Positions 8,845-17,805 of a DNA stretch of 64,000 nt are shown piece after piece. The position numbers and the translations under genes are program-made. Source of the stretch: Phascolarctobacterium sp. (GTDB lineage: Bacteria; Bacillota; Negativicutes; Acidaminococcales; Acidaminococcaceae); the NCBI GenBank assembly GCA_020024105.1, contig JAHHUH010000006.1, positions 1 to 64,000 of the forward strand. The letters run 5' to 3'. The number at the start of each line of letters is the position of its first letter. Within the stretch, counting starts at the first letter, position 1. The notes beneath the pieces were generated by a model that was not told where the DNA came from, made no database searches, and saw only the letters and a program-made list of their open reading frames with translations.

Positions 8845-9654
8845 CTAGTCATTATAGCGTTCCTGATTTTTATGTACGTATTCCAGAATCATACCAGCAG
8901 TTTCTTCAATAGCACGGTTGGATACGTTAATAATGGGACAATGGATGCGGCGCATAATGCCCTTAGCGTATTCCAGCTCGGAGTTAATACGCTTCATATC
9001 CGCATAAGCTGCACCATCGGAAAGGCCCATGGTTTTCAAACGCTCGGAACGGATTTCGTTCAGCTTGAAGGGGTCAATCAAAAGACCCACAATCTTGTAG
9101 GGAGGTACCTGGAAGAGCTCATCGGGGGGCTGCAGCTCCGGCACCAGGGGTACGTTGGCTACCTTAATTTTCTTATGGGCCAGGTACATGCTCAAAGGAG
9201 TCTTGGATGTACGGGATACACCGATAATGACGATATCCGCCTTCAGCAGGCCGATGGGGTTCTTACCATCATCGTACTTAACCGCAAATTCTACGGCCTC
9301 CACACGCTTGAAGTATTCATGGTCCAAGGAATGGATCAGGCCTGCCTGGTTACGGGGCAGCATGCCAGTACTCTTTTCAATAGCCTTCATCATGGGGCCT
9401 AAAACATCCACCACCTGCACATCCAGGGCCATGGCCTTATCGGCAATATGCTCACGCAGCTCCGGAGAAACAATGGTATAGCATACCACGGCCTTATTCA
9501 TGGAAGCTTCATCTAAAATCTTATCAATCTGTTCCTTATCCTTCACATAAGGTACACGGATGACATCAAATTTTTCTTCTACAAACTGACTGGTTGTAGC
9601 CTTTACAACGGATTCCGCAGTTTCACCGATGGAGTCGGAAACTGCATAAATCAC
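8845..9654 (-). CDS. ppsR: Pyruvate, phosphate dikinase regulatory protein (DUF299)
   Basis: Bifunctional ADP-dependent kinase / Pi-dependent pyrophosphorylase that switches pyruvate, phosphate dikinase (or PEP synthase) off and on by threonine phosphorylation. The protein (269 residues) begins IYAVSDSIGETAESVVKAT and has the P-loop-like GVSRTSKTPLSMYLAHKK at about 150-170, both diagnostic for the family. The assigned start is GTG at 9654, four bases after the upstream stop; the ribosome binding site there (AGGGAAG) is weak, so a slightly earlier non-canonical start is possible. It is cotranscribed with a CcpN-like repressor, the usual arrangement in Firmicutes and consistent with control of gluconeogenic flux. 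Confidence 0.93.
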   Translation of the reverse strand: MIYAVSDSIGETAESVVKATTSQFVEEKFDVIRVPYVKDKEQIDKILDEASMNKAVVCYTIVSPELREHIADKAMALDVQVVDVLGPMMKAIEKSTGMLPRNQAGLIHSLDHEYFKRVEAVEFAVKYDDGKNPIGLLKADIVIIGVSRTSKTPLSMYLAHKKIKVANVPLVPELQPPDELFQVPPYKIVGLLIDPFKLNEIRSERLKTMGLSDGAAYADMKRINSELEYAKGIMRRIHCPIINVSNRAIEETAGMILEYVHKNQERYND

Positions 9655-9658
9655 CGGA

Positions 9659-10324
9659 TTAATCTTCCCTATGATAATTACCTCCCTTGCCCTCTGCCAA
9701 ATCTACCAGCAGACGGGTGAAATTTGTTTTCGTTATCCTACCGACAACCTCATAGCTACGCTTACCGGCATCAATGGTCTTCACCACGGGTAAGCTGTCT
9801 ATTTCATTATCAATAATCTTATTGGCCGCCGTCGCCACGGATTCATCCGGAGCAATTACAACCAGCTTGGCCAGCGGTGTCATAACCATTACCGCAGGTA
9901 TATCCCGCAAATCCGCATTATTAATAGCCGCCTTCAAAAGGTCCTTACGGGAAATAACACCCGTCAGCAGGCCACTTTCGTCCAGCACATATACGGAGCC
10001 CACATCCTCGAGGAACATGGTTACTACGGCCTCATAGGCACTTTTATCCTGACTGATGACAATGGGTACGGATTGAAGGTCCTGGACAAGGATGCTGGAA
10101 ATTTCCTCCATCAGCATTCCCAGGGTATTCTTACCCGTATAGAAATAACCTACCTTCGGCCTGGCGTCCAGAATACCGCTCATGACTAAAATAGCCAAAT
10201 CGCTACGCAGCGCCGCTCTGGTAACATTTAAACGAGCCGCTATATGCTCGCCCGTAATGGGTCCTTCCAAGCGCACAATTTCTGCAATACGCTTTTGTCT
10301 GCTACTTAAAGCTATGATTCTCAC
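9659..10324 (-). CDS. ccpN: CcpN-like HTH/CBS transcriptional repressor
   Basis: DNA-binding repressor of gluconeogenesis-type genes in relatives (CcpN/YqzB family). Residues 1-65 form a winged helix (SSRQKRIAEIVRLEGPITG, then HIAARLNVTRAALRSDLAIL). Two CBS domains follow, about 80-140 (QDLQSVPIVISQ...GVISRKDLLKAAI) and 145-212 (VMTPLAKLVVIAP...IDSLPVV), which in this family sense nucleotides. The start is GTG at 10324 with AAAGGG unusually close, so the true start is a little uncertain. It sits directly upstream of the PPDK regulatory protein, four bases apart, and diverges from the DUF896 gene. Confidence 0.88.
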   Translation of the reverse strand: MRIIALSSRQKRIAEIVRLEGPITGEHIAARLNVTRAALRSDLAILVMSGILDARPKVGYFYTGKNTLGMLMEEISSILVQDLQSVPIVISQDKSAYEAVVTMFLEDVGSVYVLDESGLLTGVISRKDLLKAAINNADLRDIPAVMVMTPLAKLVVIAPDESVATAANKIIDNEIDSLPVVKTIDAGKRSYEVVGRITKTNFTRLLVDLAEGKGGNYHRED

Positions 10325-10428
10325 GCCCTTTCATCACTAATTCTCTAATTAGTATACACTACTTGAGGATTTTTTTCCATATCCAGTCCTAAATATTTTA
10401 ATTTCTTTTTCATTAGTACAGCCCCTGC

Positions 10429-10457
10429 TTGTAGCACCACCTCAGCTTTGCTATAAT
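10429..10457 (+). promoter_or_regulatory. Promoter of the DUF896-pseudouridine synthase operon
   Basis: TTGTAG, 17-base spacer, perfect TATAAT (10452-10457), ending about 30 bases before the DUF896 start codon. Confidence 0.65.
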
Positions 10458-10486
10458 AGCACTATATGAATTTGAGGAGTGATGAA

Positions 10487-10675
10487 ATGGATATTAATGC
10501 CATGATAAAAAGAATTAATGAATTAGCACATAAAAAGAAAAACACCGGTCTTACCCCGGAGGAATTGGCCGAGCAGCAGGAGCTCTATAAGCTCTATTTA
10601 GGTAATATCCGTGGTCAGCTCAAAAGCCAGCTGGATAATATTACCGTAGTGGACGAGCCCCCCGTGAAGCACTGA
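10487..10675 (+). CDS. Small DUF896 (YnzC/YneJ-like) protein
   Basis: Small cytoplasmic protein of 62 residues belonging to DUF896, a Firmicutes family of two-helix proteins of unclear function, some members linked to the SOS response. The start at 10487 (MDINAMIKRINELAHKKK) is chosen because GAGGAG lies seven bases upstream; an earlier in-frame ATG at 10466 has no such site. The signature LTPEELAEQQELYKLYL matches the family. The stop TGA overlaps the ATG of the following pseudouridine synthase by one base, so the two genes are translationally coupled. Confidence 0.88.
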   Translation: MDINAMIKRINELAHKKKNTGLTPEELAEQQELYKLYLGNIRGQLKSQLDNITVVDEPPVKH

Positions 10676-11328
10676 TGGCCGCCTTCCGTCTTGACCCGGC
10701 CCATATTGCCTATGAGGACGACTATCTGCTGATTTTAGATAAGCCGGCGGGGATGCTGGTCCATCCCACCACCTACGAAAGAGGTACCACCCTCTACGAT
10801 TACGTAGCGGAGTATTATGGAAGAAAAGGGATTACGGCGGACATCCATCCCGTCTCCCGCCTGGACAGGAATACCTCCGGCCTGGTCATCTTTGCCAAGG
10901 AGCCCATCATCCAGTACTGGCTCTCCAAGCAGCATATCCAGAAGGAATATTTAGCTTTGACGGCCCACCACCTGCCCCAGAAGGAGGGTATCATCGAAGC
11001 ACCCATTGCCAGGACGCCGGACAGCATCATCAAGCGCTGTGTCAGCCCCGAGGGAAAATATGCCAAGACTGCCTACAAGCACCTGCTGACTAATAAGGGC
11101 ATCAGCCTGGTCCAGCTGCAGCTCTTTACGGGCCGCACCCACCAGATCAGGGTCCATATGGCCTATATCGGCTGTCCCCTCTATAATGATAATCTCTACG
11201 GTACGCCAGGCCCCCAGGCCCGACATGCCCTCCACGCCTATAAGCTGGCCTTTAAGCATCCGGTGGGCGACTTTCCCCTGGAAATCACCCGTGACCTGCC
11301 AGAAGATTTACATAAAATAATTTACTAA
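10675..11328 (+). CDS. RluA-family 23S rRNA/tRNA pseudouridine synthase
   Basis: Converts uridine to pseudouridine in structured RNA. The 217-residue protein shows the RluA motifs: EDDYLLILDKPAGMLVHP at about 14-30, the catalytic block PVSRLDRNTSGLVIFAK around 60-76 with the aspartate in RLDR, and LFTGRTHQIRVHMAYIG near 155-170. There is no S4 domain in front, as in the shorter RluA/YjbO-like members. Which RNA site it modifies cannot be told from sequence. It starts within the stop codon of the DUF896 gene. Confidence 0.92.
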   Translation: MAAFRLDPAHIAYEDDYLLILDKPAGMLVHPTTYERGTTLYDYVAEYYGRKGITADIHPVSRLDRNTSGLVIFAKEPIIQYWLSKQHIQKEYLALTAHHLPQKEGIIEAPIARTPDSIIKRCVSPEGKYAKTAYKHLLTNKGISLVQLQLFTGRTHQIRVHMAYIGCPLYNDNLYGTPGPQARHALHAYKLAFKHPVGDFPLEITRDLPEDLHKIIY

Positions 11329-11397
11329 AGAATACTAATGAAGTAGAGATTGTGTTATAATATTAAGCAAGAAAGTACATTTAAGGAGGAAGTATTG

Positions 11398-12327
11398 ATG
11401 CCTTTAGTTACATCTACTGAAATGTTCAAAAAAGCCTATGAAGGCAAATATGCAGTTGGCGCATTCAATGTCAACAATATGGAAATTATCCAAGGTATTA
11501 TTTCCGCAGCTAAGCAGGAGGAATCTCCGGTAATTCTCCAGGTTTCCGCTGGTGCCCGTAAATATGCCAGCCATATCTACCTGACCAAGCTGGTGGAAGC
11601 AGCTGTTGAAGACAGCGGTCTGCCCATCGTACTCCATCTGGACCATGGCGAAGATTTTGATATCTGCAAAGCCTGCATTGATGGCGGCTTTACCTCCGTT
11701 ATGATTGACGGCAGCAAGCACCCCTATGAAGAAAACATTGAAATGACCAGACGCGTTGTTGAATATGCTCACGAAAGAGGCGTTGTCGTAGAAGCAGAAT
11801 TGGGCCGTCTGGCTGGCGTAGAGGATGCTGTTAAGGTTAACACCAAGGATGCAACCTACACTGATCCTGACCAGGCTGTAGAATTTGTTGAACGCACCCG
11901 CTGCGACTCCCTGGCTATTGCTATCGGTACCAGCCATGGTGCTTATAAATTCAAGGGTAAACCAGAGCTGGACTTTGCTCGTCTGGAAAAAATTTCCAAC
12001 ATGCTTCCCAACTATCCCCTGGTTCTCCATGGTGCTTCCACTGTTATTCCTGAATTCGTAGCAGAATGCAACCAATACGGTGGTAAGATTGACGGCGCTC
12101 AGGGCTGCCCGGAAGACATGCTCTTCAAGGCTGGTAAATACGGCGTCTGCAAAATCAATATCGATACCGACCTGCGTTTGGCAATGACCGCTTCCGTACG
12201 TAAGTATCTGGTAGAGCATCCTGGCGACTTCGATCCTCGTCAATATCTGAAACCTGCTCGTCAGGCTATCCATGACATGGTTGCTCACAAAATGCGCGAC
12301 GTACTCAACAGCAGCCATAGACTCTAA
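11398..12327 (+). CDS. fba: Class II fructose-bisphosphate aldolase
   Basis: Zinc-dependent enzyme that splits fructose 1,6-bisphosphate into glyceraldehyde 3-phosphate and dihydroxyacetone phosphate in glycolysis, and works in reverse in gluconeogenesis. The 309-residue protein starts MPLVTSTEMFKKAYEGKYAV; AAGGAGG stands eight bases before this ATG, so an earlier in-frame start is ignored. Metal-binding and active-site segments are visible: PIVLHLDHGED (about 76-86), VVVEAELGRLAGVED (about 130-145), AIAIGTSHGAYK (about 178-190) and PLVLHGAST (about 208-217). A TATAAT at 11356-11361 provides a likely -10 box, and a strong terminator follows, so it is monocistronic. Confidence 0.97.
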   Translation: MPLVTSTEMFKKAYEGKYAVGAFNVNNMEIIQGIISAAKQEESPVILQVSAGARKYASHIYLTKLVEAAVEDSGLPIVLHLDHGEDFDICKACIDGGFTSVMIDGSKHPYEENIEMTRRVVEYAHERGVVVEAELGRLAGVEDAVKVNTKDATYTDPDQAVEFVERTRCDSLAIAIGTSHGAYKFKGKPELDFARLEKISNMLPNYPLVLHGASTVIPEFVAECNQYGGKIDGAQGCPEDMLFKAGKYGVCKINIDTDLRLAMTASVRKYLVEHPGDFDPRQYLKPARQAIHDMVAHKMRDVLNSSHRL

Positions 12328-12358
12328 TCAATACCTTAATCAGGCTTCATAAAAAAGT

Positions 12359-12390
12359 GAAGGTGTAGCTTAGCTACACCTTCTTTTTTT
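12359..12390 (+). terminator. Terminator after fba
   Basis: Stem GAAGGTGTAGC / GCTACACCTTC with a TTA loop and a following run of T. Confidence 0.92.
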
Positions 12391-12440
12391 ATCTATTCTT
12401 TATTTTTACAAAGCTTTTAACTACCCTACTCCGGCAGGGC

Positions 12441-13979
12441 TTATCTCTGCTCCAGCAAATAGCTATGGCCCACCTGCTGGAGGACCTTACAGTCCTTGGG
12501 CAGCAAGGGTAAGCTATCCCTATCCACCAGGAAGTACTTCAGCTGGCCGTTCTGTAGCAACTGCTGCAGCTCCGGCCCCTGGGGTAGAGGGTGAGCCGTC
12601 CGTCCGGCATAAAAATAAAAACCCTGACGTAAATCCCGTTCCACATAAAGTTCCGGCTCAAAGGCACAATGATGGCGGTACCAGTCGCTCAGCTTAGCCA
12701 CATTCTGAGTATCAGCTACCAGCGGCAGAGCAAAAACAAAGACGATGAACATGGTAGCCAGCCCGGCCAGAGCATGTAACCAGGTTGCCAGCAGCACATC
12801 CTTGTACTGCCACAGGGTATATACAATCGCCACGCCAATCAGCACCAGCAGCAGGGCAGTAATTTGACCGATAAAGACCAGCTCCCCACCTAGATGGGCA
12901 CCCAGCTGCAGGCTTCCCCAGGCTCCCAGGCCCAGGGTCAGGCCACTCAGATACATCCAGGCGGTATAGGTGGTACTCTGCCGCTGTCTTTCCTTAAGCC
13001 GCGCCAGGTTCCAGCCCACCAGGACTGCCACCGGCGGCAACAGCAGCAGCACCGCTACCGGGCTCTTCACTCCATGCCAGCTGAGCAGTCCCAGGCCCAC
13101 CAGCAGCCAGATAAAGAAGGGCTCCAGCTTCCGTAAATCATCAATGCGGCTATCATAGAAGGCATGCTTTAAGGAAAGCAGGGTCAGGCCAAGCCAGGGC
13201 ATGCAGCCCAGAGCTAGGGCCAGCAGATAATACCACCAGCCTGCCGTCGCATAGGGATAGGCCACCAGACCATCAAAATAATATTTATCCCAGGCCTGGA
13301 GTAGTGCCTCCCCACCATGGAAATAGTACAGACCACCATACCAGGGCAGCAGCAGGAGCACTACCAGCAGCAGTCCCGGCAGCTTATGCATTTCCCGCCA
13401 GCGCCGCTCTTTGTCCACCAGCAGGGCGTGGAAGAAAATAACCGTACCGGGTAGGATAAAGCCCAGACTACCTCCCACCAGCGTGGCTACCGCCCAGCCC
13501 ACATACATGAACAGATAATTACGGTAGATATAGGACAGCACCGTCCACAGCAGACAGAGCAGCAGTAGATTATCCACCACAGCCGCCTTGGAAAAGAGCA
13601 TGAACTGAAGGCTGCTGGTCAAAACCAGTGCCGCAAGAAAGCCCGCCAGCTCGTTAAAAAGATTAGTTACTCCTAAATAGAACAGCAGCACCGTCAAGAT
13701 GCTGGCCACGGGGGACCAGAAGCGCACGCTAAAGGGTCCATCCCCCACCAGATAGTAAAAGCCGGCGCACAACCAATAATACAGGGGTGCCAGCTGGAAG
13801 GCAGGCTCCTCCAGAATCTGTAGGGTAAAGAAACCGCCGCCATTACTCAGCTCACGGATAACCCCACCGTTAGCCGCCTCCAGACAATTCCACAGGGGAC
13901 CACTATTAATACCCAAAAAACTGCTGCACAAAACCAGCAGACCTAAAATGAGCAGACTTCTATTTTCAAATTGTTCCAT
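12441..13979 (-). CDS. Membrane glycosyltransferase, GT39/ArnT-like
   Basis: Predicted polytopic membrane enzyme (512 residues, about 10-12 membrane segments) of the dolichyl/undecaprenyl-phosphate sugar transferase superfamily, which moves a lipid-linked sugar onto lipid A, protein or a cell-surface polymer. The support is the family-like layout: short N-terminal helix, first periplasmic loop with LEEPAFQLAPLYYWL (compare the acidic and aromatic loop of ArnT/GT39), then SVRFWSPVASILTV and a long series of hydrophobic helices, with a small soluble C-terminal domain from about 425. The next gene upstream in the operon encodes a flippase-like protein, which fits lipid-linked sugar metabolism. 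The acceptor is unknown. Confidence 0.75.
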   Translation of the reverse strand: MEQFENRSLLILGLLVLCSSFLGINSGPLWNCLEAANGGVIRELSNGGGFFTLQILEEPAFQLAPLYYWLCAGFYYLVGDGPFSVRFWSPVASILTVLLFYLGVTNLFNELAGFLAALVLTSSLQFMLFSKAAVVDNLLLLCLLWTVLSYIYRNYLFMYVGWAVATLVGGSLGFILPGTVIFFHALLVDKERRWREMHKLPGLLLVVLLLLPWYGGLYYFHGGEALLQAWDKYYFDGLVAYPYATAGWWYYLLALALGCMPWLGLTLLSLKHAFYDSRIDDLRKLEPFFIWLLVGLGLLSWHGVKSPVAVLLLLPPVAVLVGWNLARLKERQRQSTTYTAWMYLSGLTLGLGAWGSLQLGAHLGGELVFIGQITALLLVLIGVAIVYTLWQYKDVLLATWLHALAGLATMFIVFVFALPLVADTQNVAKLSDWYRHHCAFEPELYVERDLRQGFYFYAGRTAHPLPQGPELQQLLQNGQLKYFLVDRDSLPLLPKDCKVLQQVGHSYLLEQR

Positions 13980-13996
13980 AATTAATCCTCATTCTC

Positions 13997-15001
13997 TTAT
14001 TTCTGCTTGCTTTCCTTGCTCAGGGTGTGATTGAAAATATCATAGCCAAAGGCCCTCAATGTCACAAAGGCACCTAACAGGAAGGGTAAATACTCAGCTG
14101 TAAAGCGCCACAGCACGGCCATAATTCCTTCCAGACCCTCGGGCAGGATGCGGGAAAAGAGCACTACGAAGCCGGCCTCGGCAATGCCGCTGCCACCGGG
14201 CGTAGGTGAAAAATAAAGCACCAGGTTCAGCAGAATCATCCTGCCCATGACCTGGGCCAGGTCAAAGTCAAAATTCAGACCGGTAAAGAAGGCCGGTACC
14301 GTACCGTAAATAAAGAGCAGGCTCAGACCCGACTCTAAAAAAGCACGCAACATCTTCAAGGGATGCTGGCCCATAATCCAAAAAGCATTCTTAAACTCAT
14401 GGTACCAGATAAAGCAGTTCCTCCGGGTCGTATAGGAGGCCTTATTCGTACAAATGTACAGCCACTTTTCCGGATAACGGGTCCGCATCAGCGCATAGGC
14501 CACCACGGGCAGCATTACAAAAATACAGGAAACCGCCGTAATCACCGTCGGCGACATCCAGCCGCCAATGCTACTATCCACATGGAGCACCACGGGCACC
14601 AGGAAAATCAAAAAGAAAATGGACATAATGGTACGCACCAGCACCACCACGATGGCCTTGGCCACGGGCACGCCGGCCTTACGCATGAACATAATCTGGG
14701 CAATAGCACCACCACTGGCACCGGGAGTTACCAGCGCCAGGAAATAGTTACTCAAAACTACATTACCCACCTGACGCAGGCTCAGTCTTTCATTGGTAAT
14801 ATCGGCCAGGGTAATCAGACGCAGACCATCAAAAAAAAGACCGATGGCCAGACTGCCCAGCGCCAACAGGATACAGCTGGACTCGAACATACTTAAATAG
14901 GATAATGCTCGTATATCAAAAGTAAAGTAAACGACCGCTACGGATATCAGCAGTACAAAAGCAAATAATATCGCCAGTCGTCGTAATAATTTTTTAGACA
15001 T
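13997..15001 (-). CDS. Flippase-like / lysylphosphatidylglycerol synthase TM-region protein (UPF0104)
   Basis: Integral membrane protein of 334 residues with about eight membrane segments, of the AglD/MprF-N-terminal (UPF0104) family. Characteristic motifs are TPGASGGAIAQ at about 92-102 and YFSPTPGGSGIAEAGFV at about 260-276. Family members are implicated in lipid translocation or lipid-linked sugar transfer. It lacks the soluble aminoacyl transferase domain of full MprF. It is the first gene of the pair with the GT39-like enzyme, 17 bases apart. Confidence 0.85.
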   Translation of the reverse strand: MSKKLLRRLAILFAFVLLISVAVVYFTFDIRALSYLSMFESSCILLALGSLAIGLFFDGLRLITLADITNERLSLRQVGNVVLSNYFLALVTPGASGGAIAQIMFMRKAGVPVAKAIVVVLVRTIMSIFFLIFLVPVVLHVDSSIGGWMSPTVITAVSCIFVMLPVVAYALMRTRYPEKWLYICTNKASYTTRRNCFIWYHEFKNAFWIMGQHPLKMLRAFLESGLSLLFIYGTVPAFFTGLNFDFDLAQVMGRMILLNLVLYFSPTPGGSGIAEAGFVVLFSRILPEGLEGIMAVLWRFTAEYLPFLLGAFVTLRAFGYDIFNHTLSKESKQK

Positions 15002-15140
15002 CTATCTTTTACCGCCACTTCTTTACTGCCTCCCCAGGAGACAGTTATTTCAGTTTCTCTCTAATTCGCATAGCTTCACCTTACTATTATAGCATTTTCT
15101 GAGGGCATTTTCCCTATCAGCTTGTAAAATTCTTGAGGTT

Positions 15141-16088
15141 TTAATAATGAATTTGTTTACAGTTAGCAAAGTGGAGCTTCACAAACTCACCCAAGCGCTC
15201 CCGTCCCAGACGGTCCACCAGCCTTTGGGCAGCAGCAGTAGCCTGGGGTCCGCCCCCCTTGGGCAGCTCCTCCCCTGCCAGCAGGCTCAGCTCCGCCAAC
15301 CGACGCAGGAAAGCAGCACGGGCCAGCACCGAGGCTGCGGCTACGGCCAGGTCACTTTCAGCCTTGGGACGTTGGCGGAAGTCCACCCTGGGAAAGCTCT
15401 GCTTTAAGGCTACCAGAATAGTATTGGACCTGGTGAACTGGTCAATCAGGGCACCCTGGCAGTGAGGCTGACGCTCCAGCACCTTACGCAGGGCGGCCAT
15501 ATGGCCCAGGCTCAGCAGCTGGTTAAGATTAGCGCCCCGCTCCTGCAGCTGGCGATAGCGCATATTATATACCGCAGGCTTCAGCTCCAGCACTGCATAG
15601 TCCACTACCTGCTCCTTAATCAGCGGCTCCAGTTCAAGGATTTTTTTATCAGTCAGGGCCTTACAGTCCTTTACTCCGGCCTGCTGCAGCTTGGCCGCCG
15701 TCGTTCTGTCCACCACAGTGGCCGCCACTACCAGGGACCCGATAAAATCACCCTTGCCGGATTCATCACTACCGGCCCAAAGCCCCGGCCACAAGGGTGC
15801 CGTGTATTCACCCTGGACCAGATGGGGCTGTGCTCCGGTAACGCCTGCTTGGGGCAAGCTCTTCCCCTCCACGGCAGCCAGCAGTTCCTGCTCCAAGGGG
15901 CCACCCTTTCCCCGCCAGACCAGGCGGCGCCCCTTCTTGCCGTTATAAACAGCTAGGGACACCCTTTCTCCCTCCCGCTGGAGAGTGAACTGATGTCCAT
16001 AATTAATATCCTTTTCCTCCACAATGCTAGCTAGGGCCCCCATCCGAGTCCTCAGCTCTGCTAAATAATTTATGAAATCATCCTTCAT
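15141..16088 (-). CDS. rnhC: Ribonuclease HIII
   Basis: Removes RNA from RNA-DNA hybrids, including R-loops and Okazaki primers. The 315-residue protein has the TBP-like N-terminal substrate-binding domain (1-90) and the RNase H fold beginning LWAGSDESGKGDFIGS, where the Asp108-Glu109 pair is the RNase HIII version of the catalytic site. Further motifs are DCKALTDKKI and GALIDQFTRSN, and later KAESDLAVAAASVLARA. AAGGAGC lies before the ATG. It stands alone between the glycosyltransferase pair and the TIR gene. Confidence 0.94.
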   Translation of the reverse strand: MKDDFINYLAELRTRMGALASIVEEKDINYGHQFTLQREGERVSLAVYNGKKGRRLVWRGKGGPLEQELLAAVEGKSLPQAGVTGAQPHLVQGEYTAPLWPGLWAGSDESGKGDFIGSLVVAATVVDRTTAAKLQQAGVKDCKALTDKKILELEPLIKEQVVDYAVLELKPAVYNMRYRQLQERGANLNQLLSLGHMAALRKVLERQPHCQGALIDQFTRSNTILVALKQSFPRVDFRQRPKAESDLAVAAASVLARAAFLRRLAELSLLAGEELPKGGGPQATAAAQRLVDRLGRERLGEFVKLHFANCKQIHY

Positions 16089-16266
16089 GGAAATGCTCCT
16101 TATCTAGGTTTTTTCTCTCTATTTATAATAATTCTTCCTAGGAAGCAGTTTTCCCTGCCACAGCCCCACAAAATAATCTCACGCTGGTCCAAAAGCAAGG
16201 GACCCTGTAGAGCCTGAACCACTACCAGCCTCCACAGAGTCCCTATCTGCAAATTATTATTTACTT

Positions 16267-16845
16267 CTATAAAGCCATTTCAGCCACATCCTGGCGCAGC
16301 GCCACCCGCAGGCTGTTGGTCCGCCGCAGCTCCGCCCCGTAAAGGGCCATCTTGGGGTAATGCTTAAAGCTATCCCAATCGGCTACATGGATATTCCCGT
16401 TCTGGATATTAGCCGCCAAAATCGGGAAAAGCTGTCCCCGCTGCAGCTGCCATTGGTAAAAGCGGTCGCTCCCGCTCTTATCCGGCAGGACTATGCCCAC
16501 AATATCCATCCTGGTACCACCATCCCCGCCCAGGGCGTAATTCAGCTCCCGCGGAATCCACTGGTCCCAGGTAGCCCGGTGCAGCTCCTGCATCCAAGGC
16601 GTAATGAGGATGAGCAATAGGGAAACCCCCTGCAGCTTAGCCCGCAGCCGCTGCTGAATATAGGCCTCGCTATAGCCGGACAAATCCTCGTCCCCCTGCT
16701 CCTCCTCCACTACCTGGTCCTGATAGAAGGTATAATCCCTTAAATAGCGGGCATAATCACCGGGGCGGGTGCCCTGCAGCTTCCCCAGCATAAATTTGAC
16801 ATCCTTATCCTGATGCTTATAGGAAATAAAAATCTTTCTAGCCAT
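16267..16845 (-). CDS. TIR-like domain protein (MTH538/ThsB type)
   Basis: A 192-residue protein that opens KIFISYKHQDKDV, the first strand of the TIR-like fold found in Pfam TIR_2/MTH538 (DUF1863) proteins. A central LLLILITPWMQ strand follows, then the WDQWIPRELNYAL segment, where the Trp-x-x-x-E arrangement resembles the helix holding the catalytic glutamate of NAD-consuming TIR proteins such as ThsB of Thoeris. That catalytic assignment is inference. There is no ThsA-like (SIR2 or other effector) gene beside it, no membrane segment and no second domain. The neighbours are RNase HIII and a SMI1/KNR4 protein. It could be an orphan signalling component of an immune system. Confidence 0.8.
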   Translation of the reverse strand: MARKIFISYKHQDKDVKFMLGKLQGTRPGDYARYLRDYTFYQDQVVEEEQGDEDLSGYSEAYIQQRLRAKLQGVSLLLILITPWMQELHRATWDQWIPRELNYALGGDGGTRMDIVGIVLPDKSGSDRFYQWQLQRGQLFPILAANIQNGNIHVADWDSFKHYPKMALYGAELRRTNSLRVALRQDVAEMAL

Positions 16846-17012
16846 CTCCAGCCCTCTCTTCTTATAATGAACTTATGTTTGTTTTGTTCGTTGTAAGAAG
16901 CATAGCACAAGCCGTCCCCTACGTCAAGTACTCCCCCATCCACTTGCTTCCCTTTTAATAAAGTGCCCTAGGGGAAAAGGACCGCAACACCTCCACCGTA
17001 GAGCGGTACCCG

Positions 17013-17432
17013 CTATATTTCATCCTGAAAATATCTGTCAATAAATTCTGTCAGGCTTTGCGCAACCGGTACCAGCTCGTTATCCTCATGTAGCCAGAGA
17101 TAAATTGTAGAAGCGTCCACCTGTCCCGTGGGCAATATCCGGTAGCAATAATAATCACCACAACCATTGGCAGCAAAAAAGAGCAGCTGCTCCACTCCCG
17201 CATAGTCTTCGGCCAGCATACCACGTAGATTCGCTATTGTCGCAAGCATCCTGTCCAGGGATAAAAACAGATAGCCGTCTCCATCAGCTTCCAGGAAAAG
17301 CTGCCGCAGAGCCTCGGGCAGGGTACAGCCCAGCTGCTGTTCTGCCCTCTGGATGGCTACGCTTTCAGCTCCTGGTGCAGGACGGACGTAGGCATTTTCC
17401 TTAGCATAGTGTAAAAACTGTTCTCTGTACAT
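17013..17432 (-). CDS. SMI1/KNR4 family protein
   Basis: Small soluble protein (about 140 residues from the preferred start) with the SUKH/SMI1-KNR4 signature: a helix, then VAIQRAEQQLGCTLPEALRQLFLEADG, a strand rich in aromatics (YLFLSLDRM) and the later FAANGCGDYYCYRI. Family members are often immunity proteins for polymorphic toxins, or stress and cell-wall regulators. No toxin gene is adjacent. I place the start at ATG 17432, which has GGGAGG ten bases upstream; an in-frame start at 17483 is possible. Confidence 0.78.
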   Translation of the reverse strand: MYREQFLHYAKENAYVRPAPGAESVAIQRAEQQLGCTLPEALRQLFLEADGDGYLFLSLDRMLATIANLRGMLAEDYAGVEQLLFFAANGCGDYYCYRILPTGQVDASTIYLWLHEDNELVPVAQSLTEFIDRYFQDEI

Positions 17433-17569
17433 TGGCTCATAACCTCCCATAACTTCCCCAGCAAGGACAAGCCCCTGCCTCATTTTCTATTACATTCTCC
17501 CTTTGTCCACGTAATCCTGCCAGCCCCACCCCTTCTGTAAGCCGAACAAACGAACAGAGAAGCATACTA

Positions 17570-17612
17570 AGCCCCCATAGGCATATTCAGCAGAATACAG
17601 CTATGGGGGCTG
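17570..17612 (-). terminator. Hairpin after the YvrJ gene
   Basis: Eleven-base arms AGCCCCCATAG / CTATGGGGGCT separated by about 20 bases, 25 bases after the last gene of the amidase operon on the minus strand. The T-run is weak, so it may act as an RNA 3' stabiliser. Confidence 0.6.
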
Positions 17613-17636
17613 TTAAGAAATATTTAGTTACCGGTC

Positions 17637-17795
17637 TTAGACGAGCCTGCCCTGCCCTTTAATGCTCTGGGCCAGCTCCTGGATATTGGCGGACAAGGTA
17701 TCCAGCTTGCGCTCCATCCGCAGGAGCAGGTACCAGCTGAGGATTATGGGAAAGCCATAATTAGTGACAGCGGCAAGTAATTCCTGCATTTCCAT
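17637..17795 (-). CDS. YvrJ family small membrane protein
   Basis: A 52-residue protein read from ATG 17795 (MEMQELLAAVTNYGFPIILS...), with one membrane helix followed by an amphipathic basic/acidic tail (LLLRMERKLDTLSANIQEL). The NxGFPI-x-(S/A)-xYLL-x-R-x-E pattern matches Pfam YvrJ. Function is unknown for the family. It begins ten bases after the stop of the DUF2922 gene and is the last gene of the operon. The ribosome binding site is poor, suggesting coupling with the gene before it. Confidence 0.8.
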   Translation of the reverse strand: MEMQELLAAVTNYGFPIILSWYLLLRMERKLDTLSANIQELAQSIKGQGRLV

Positions 17796-17805
17796 CAGGA
17801 GCTGC

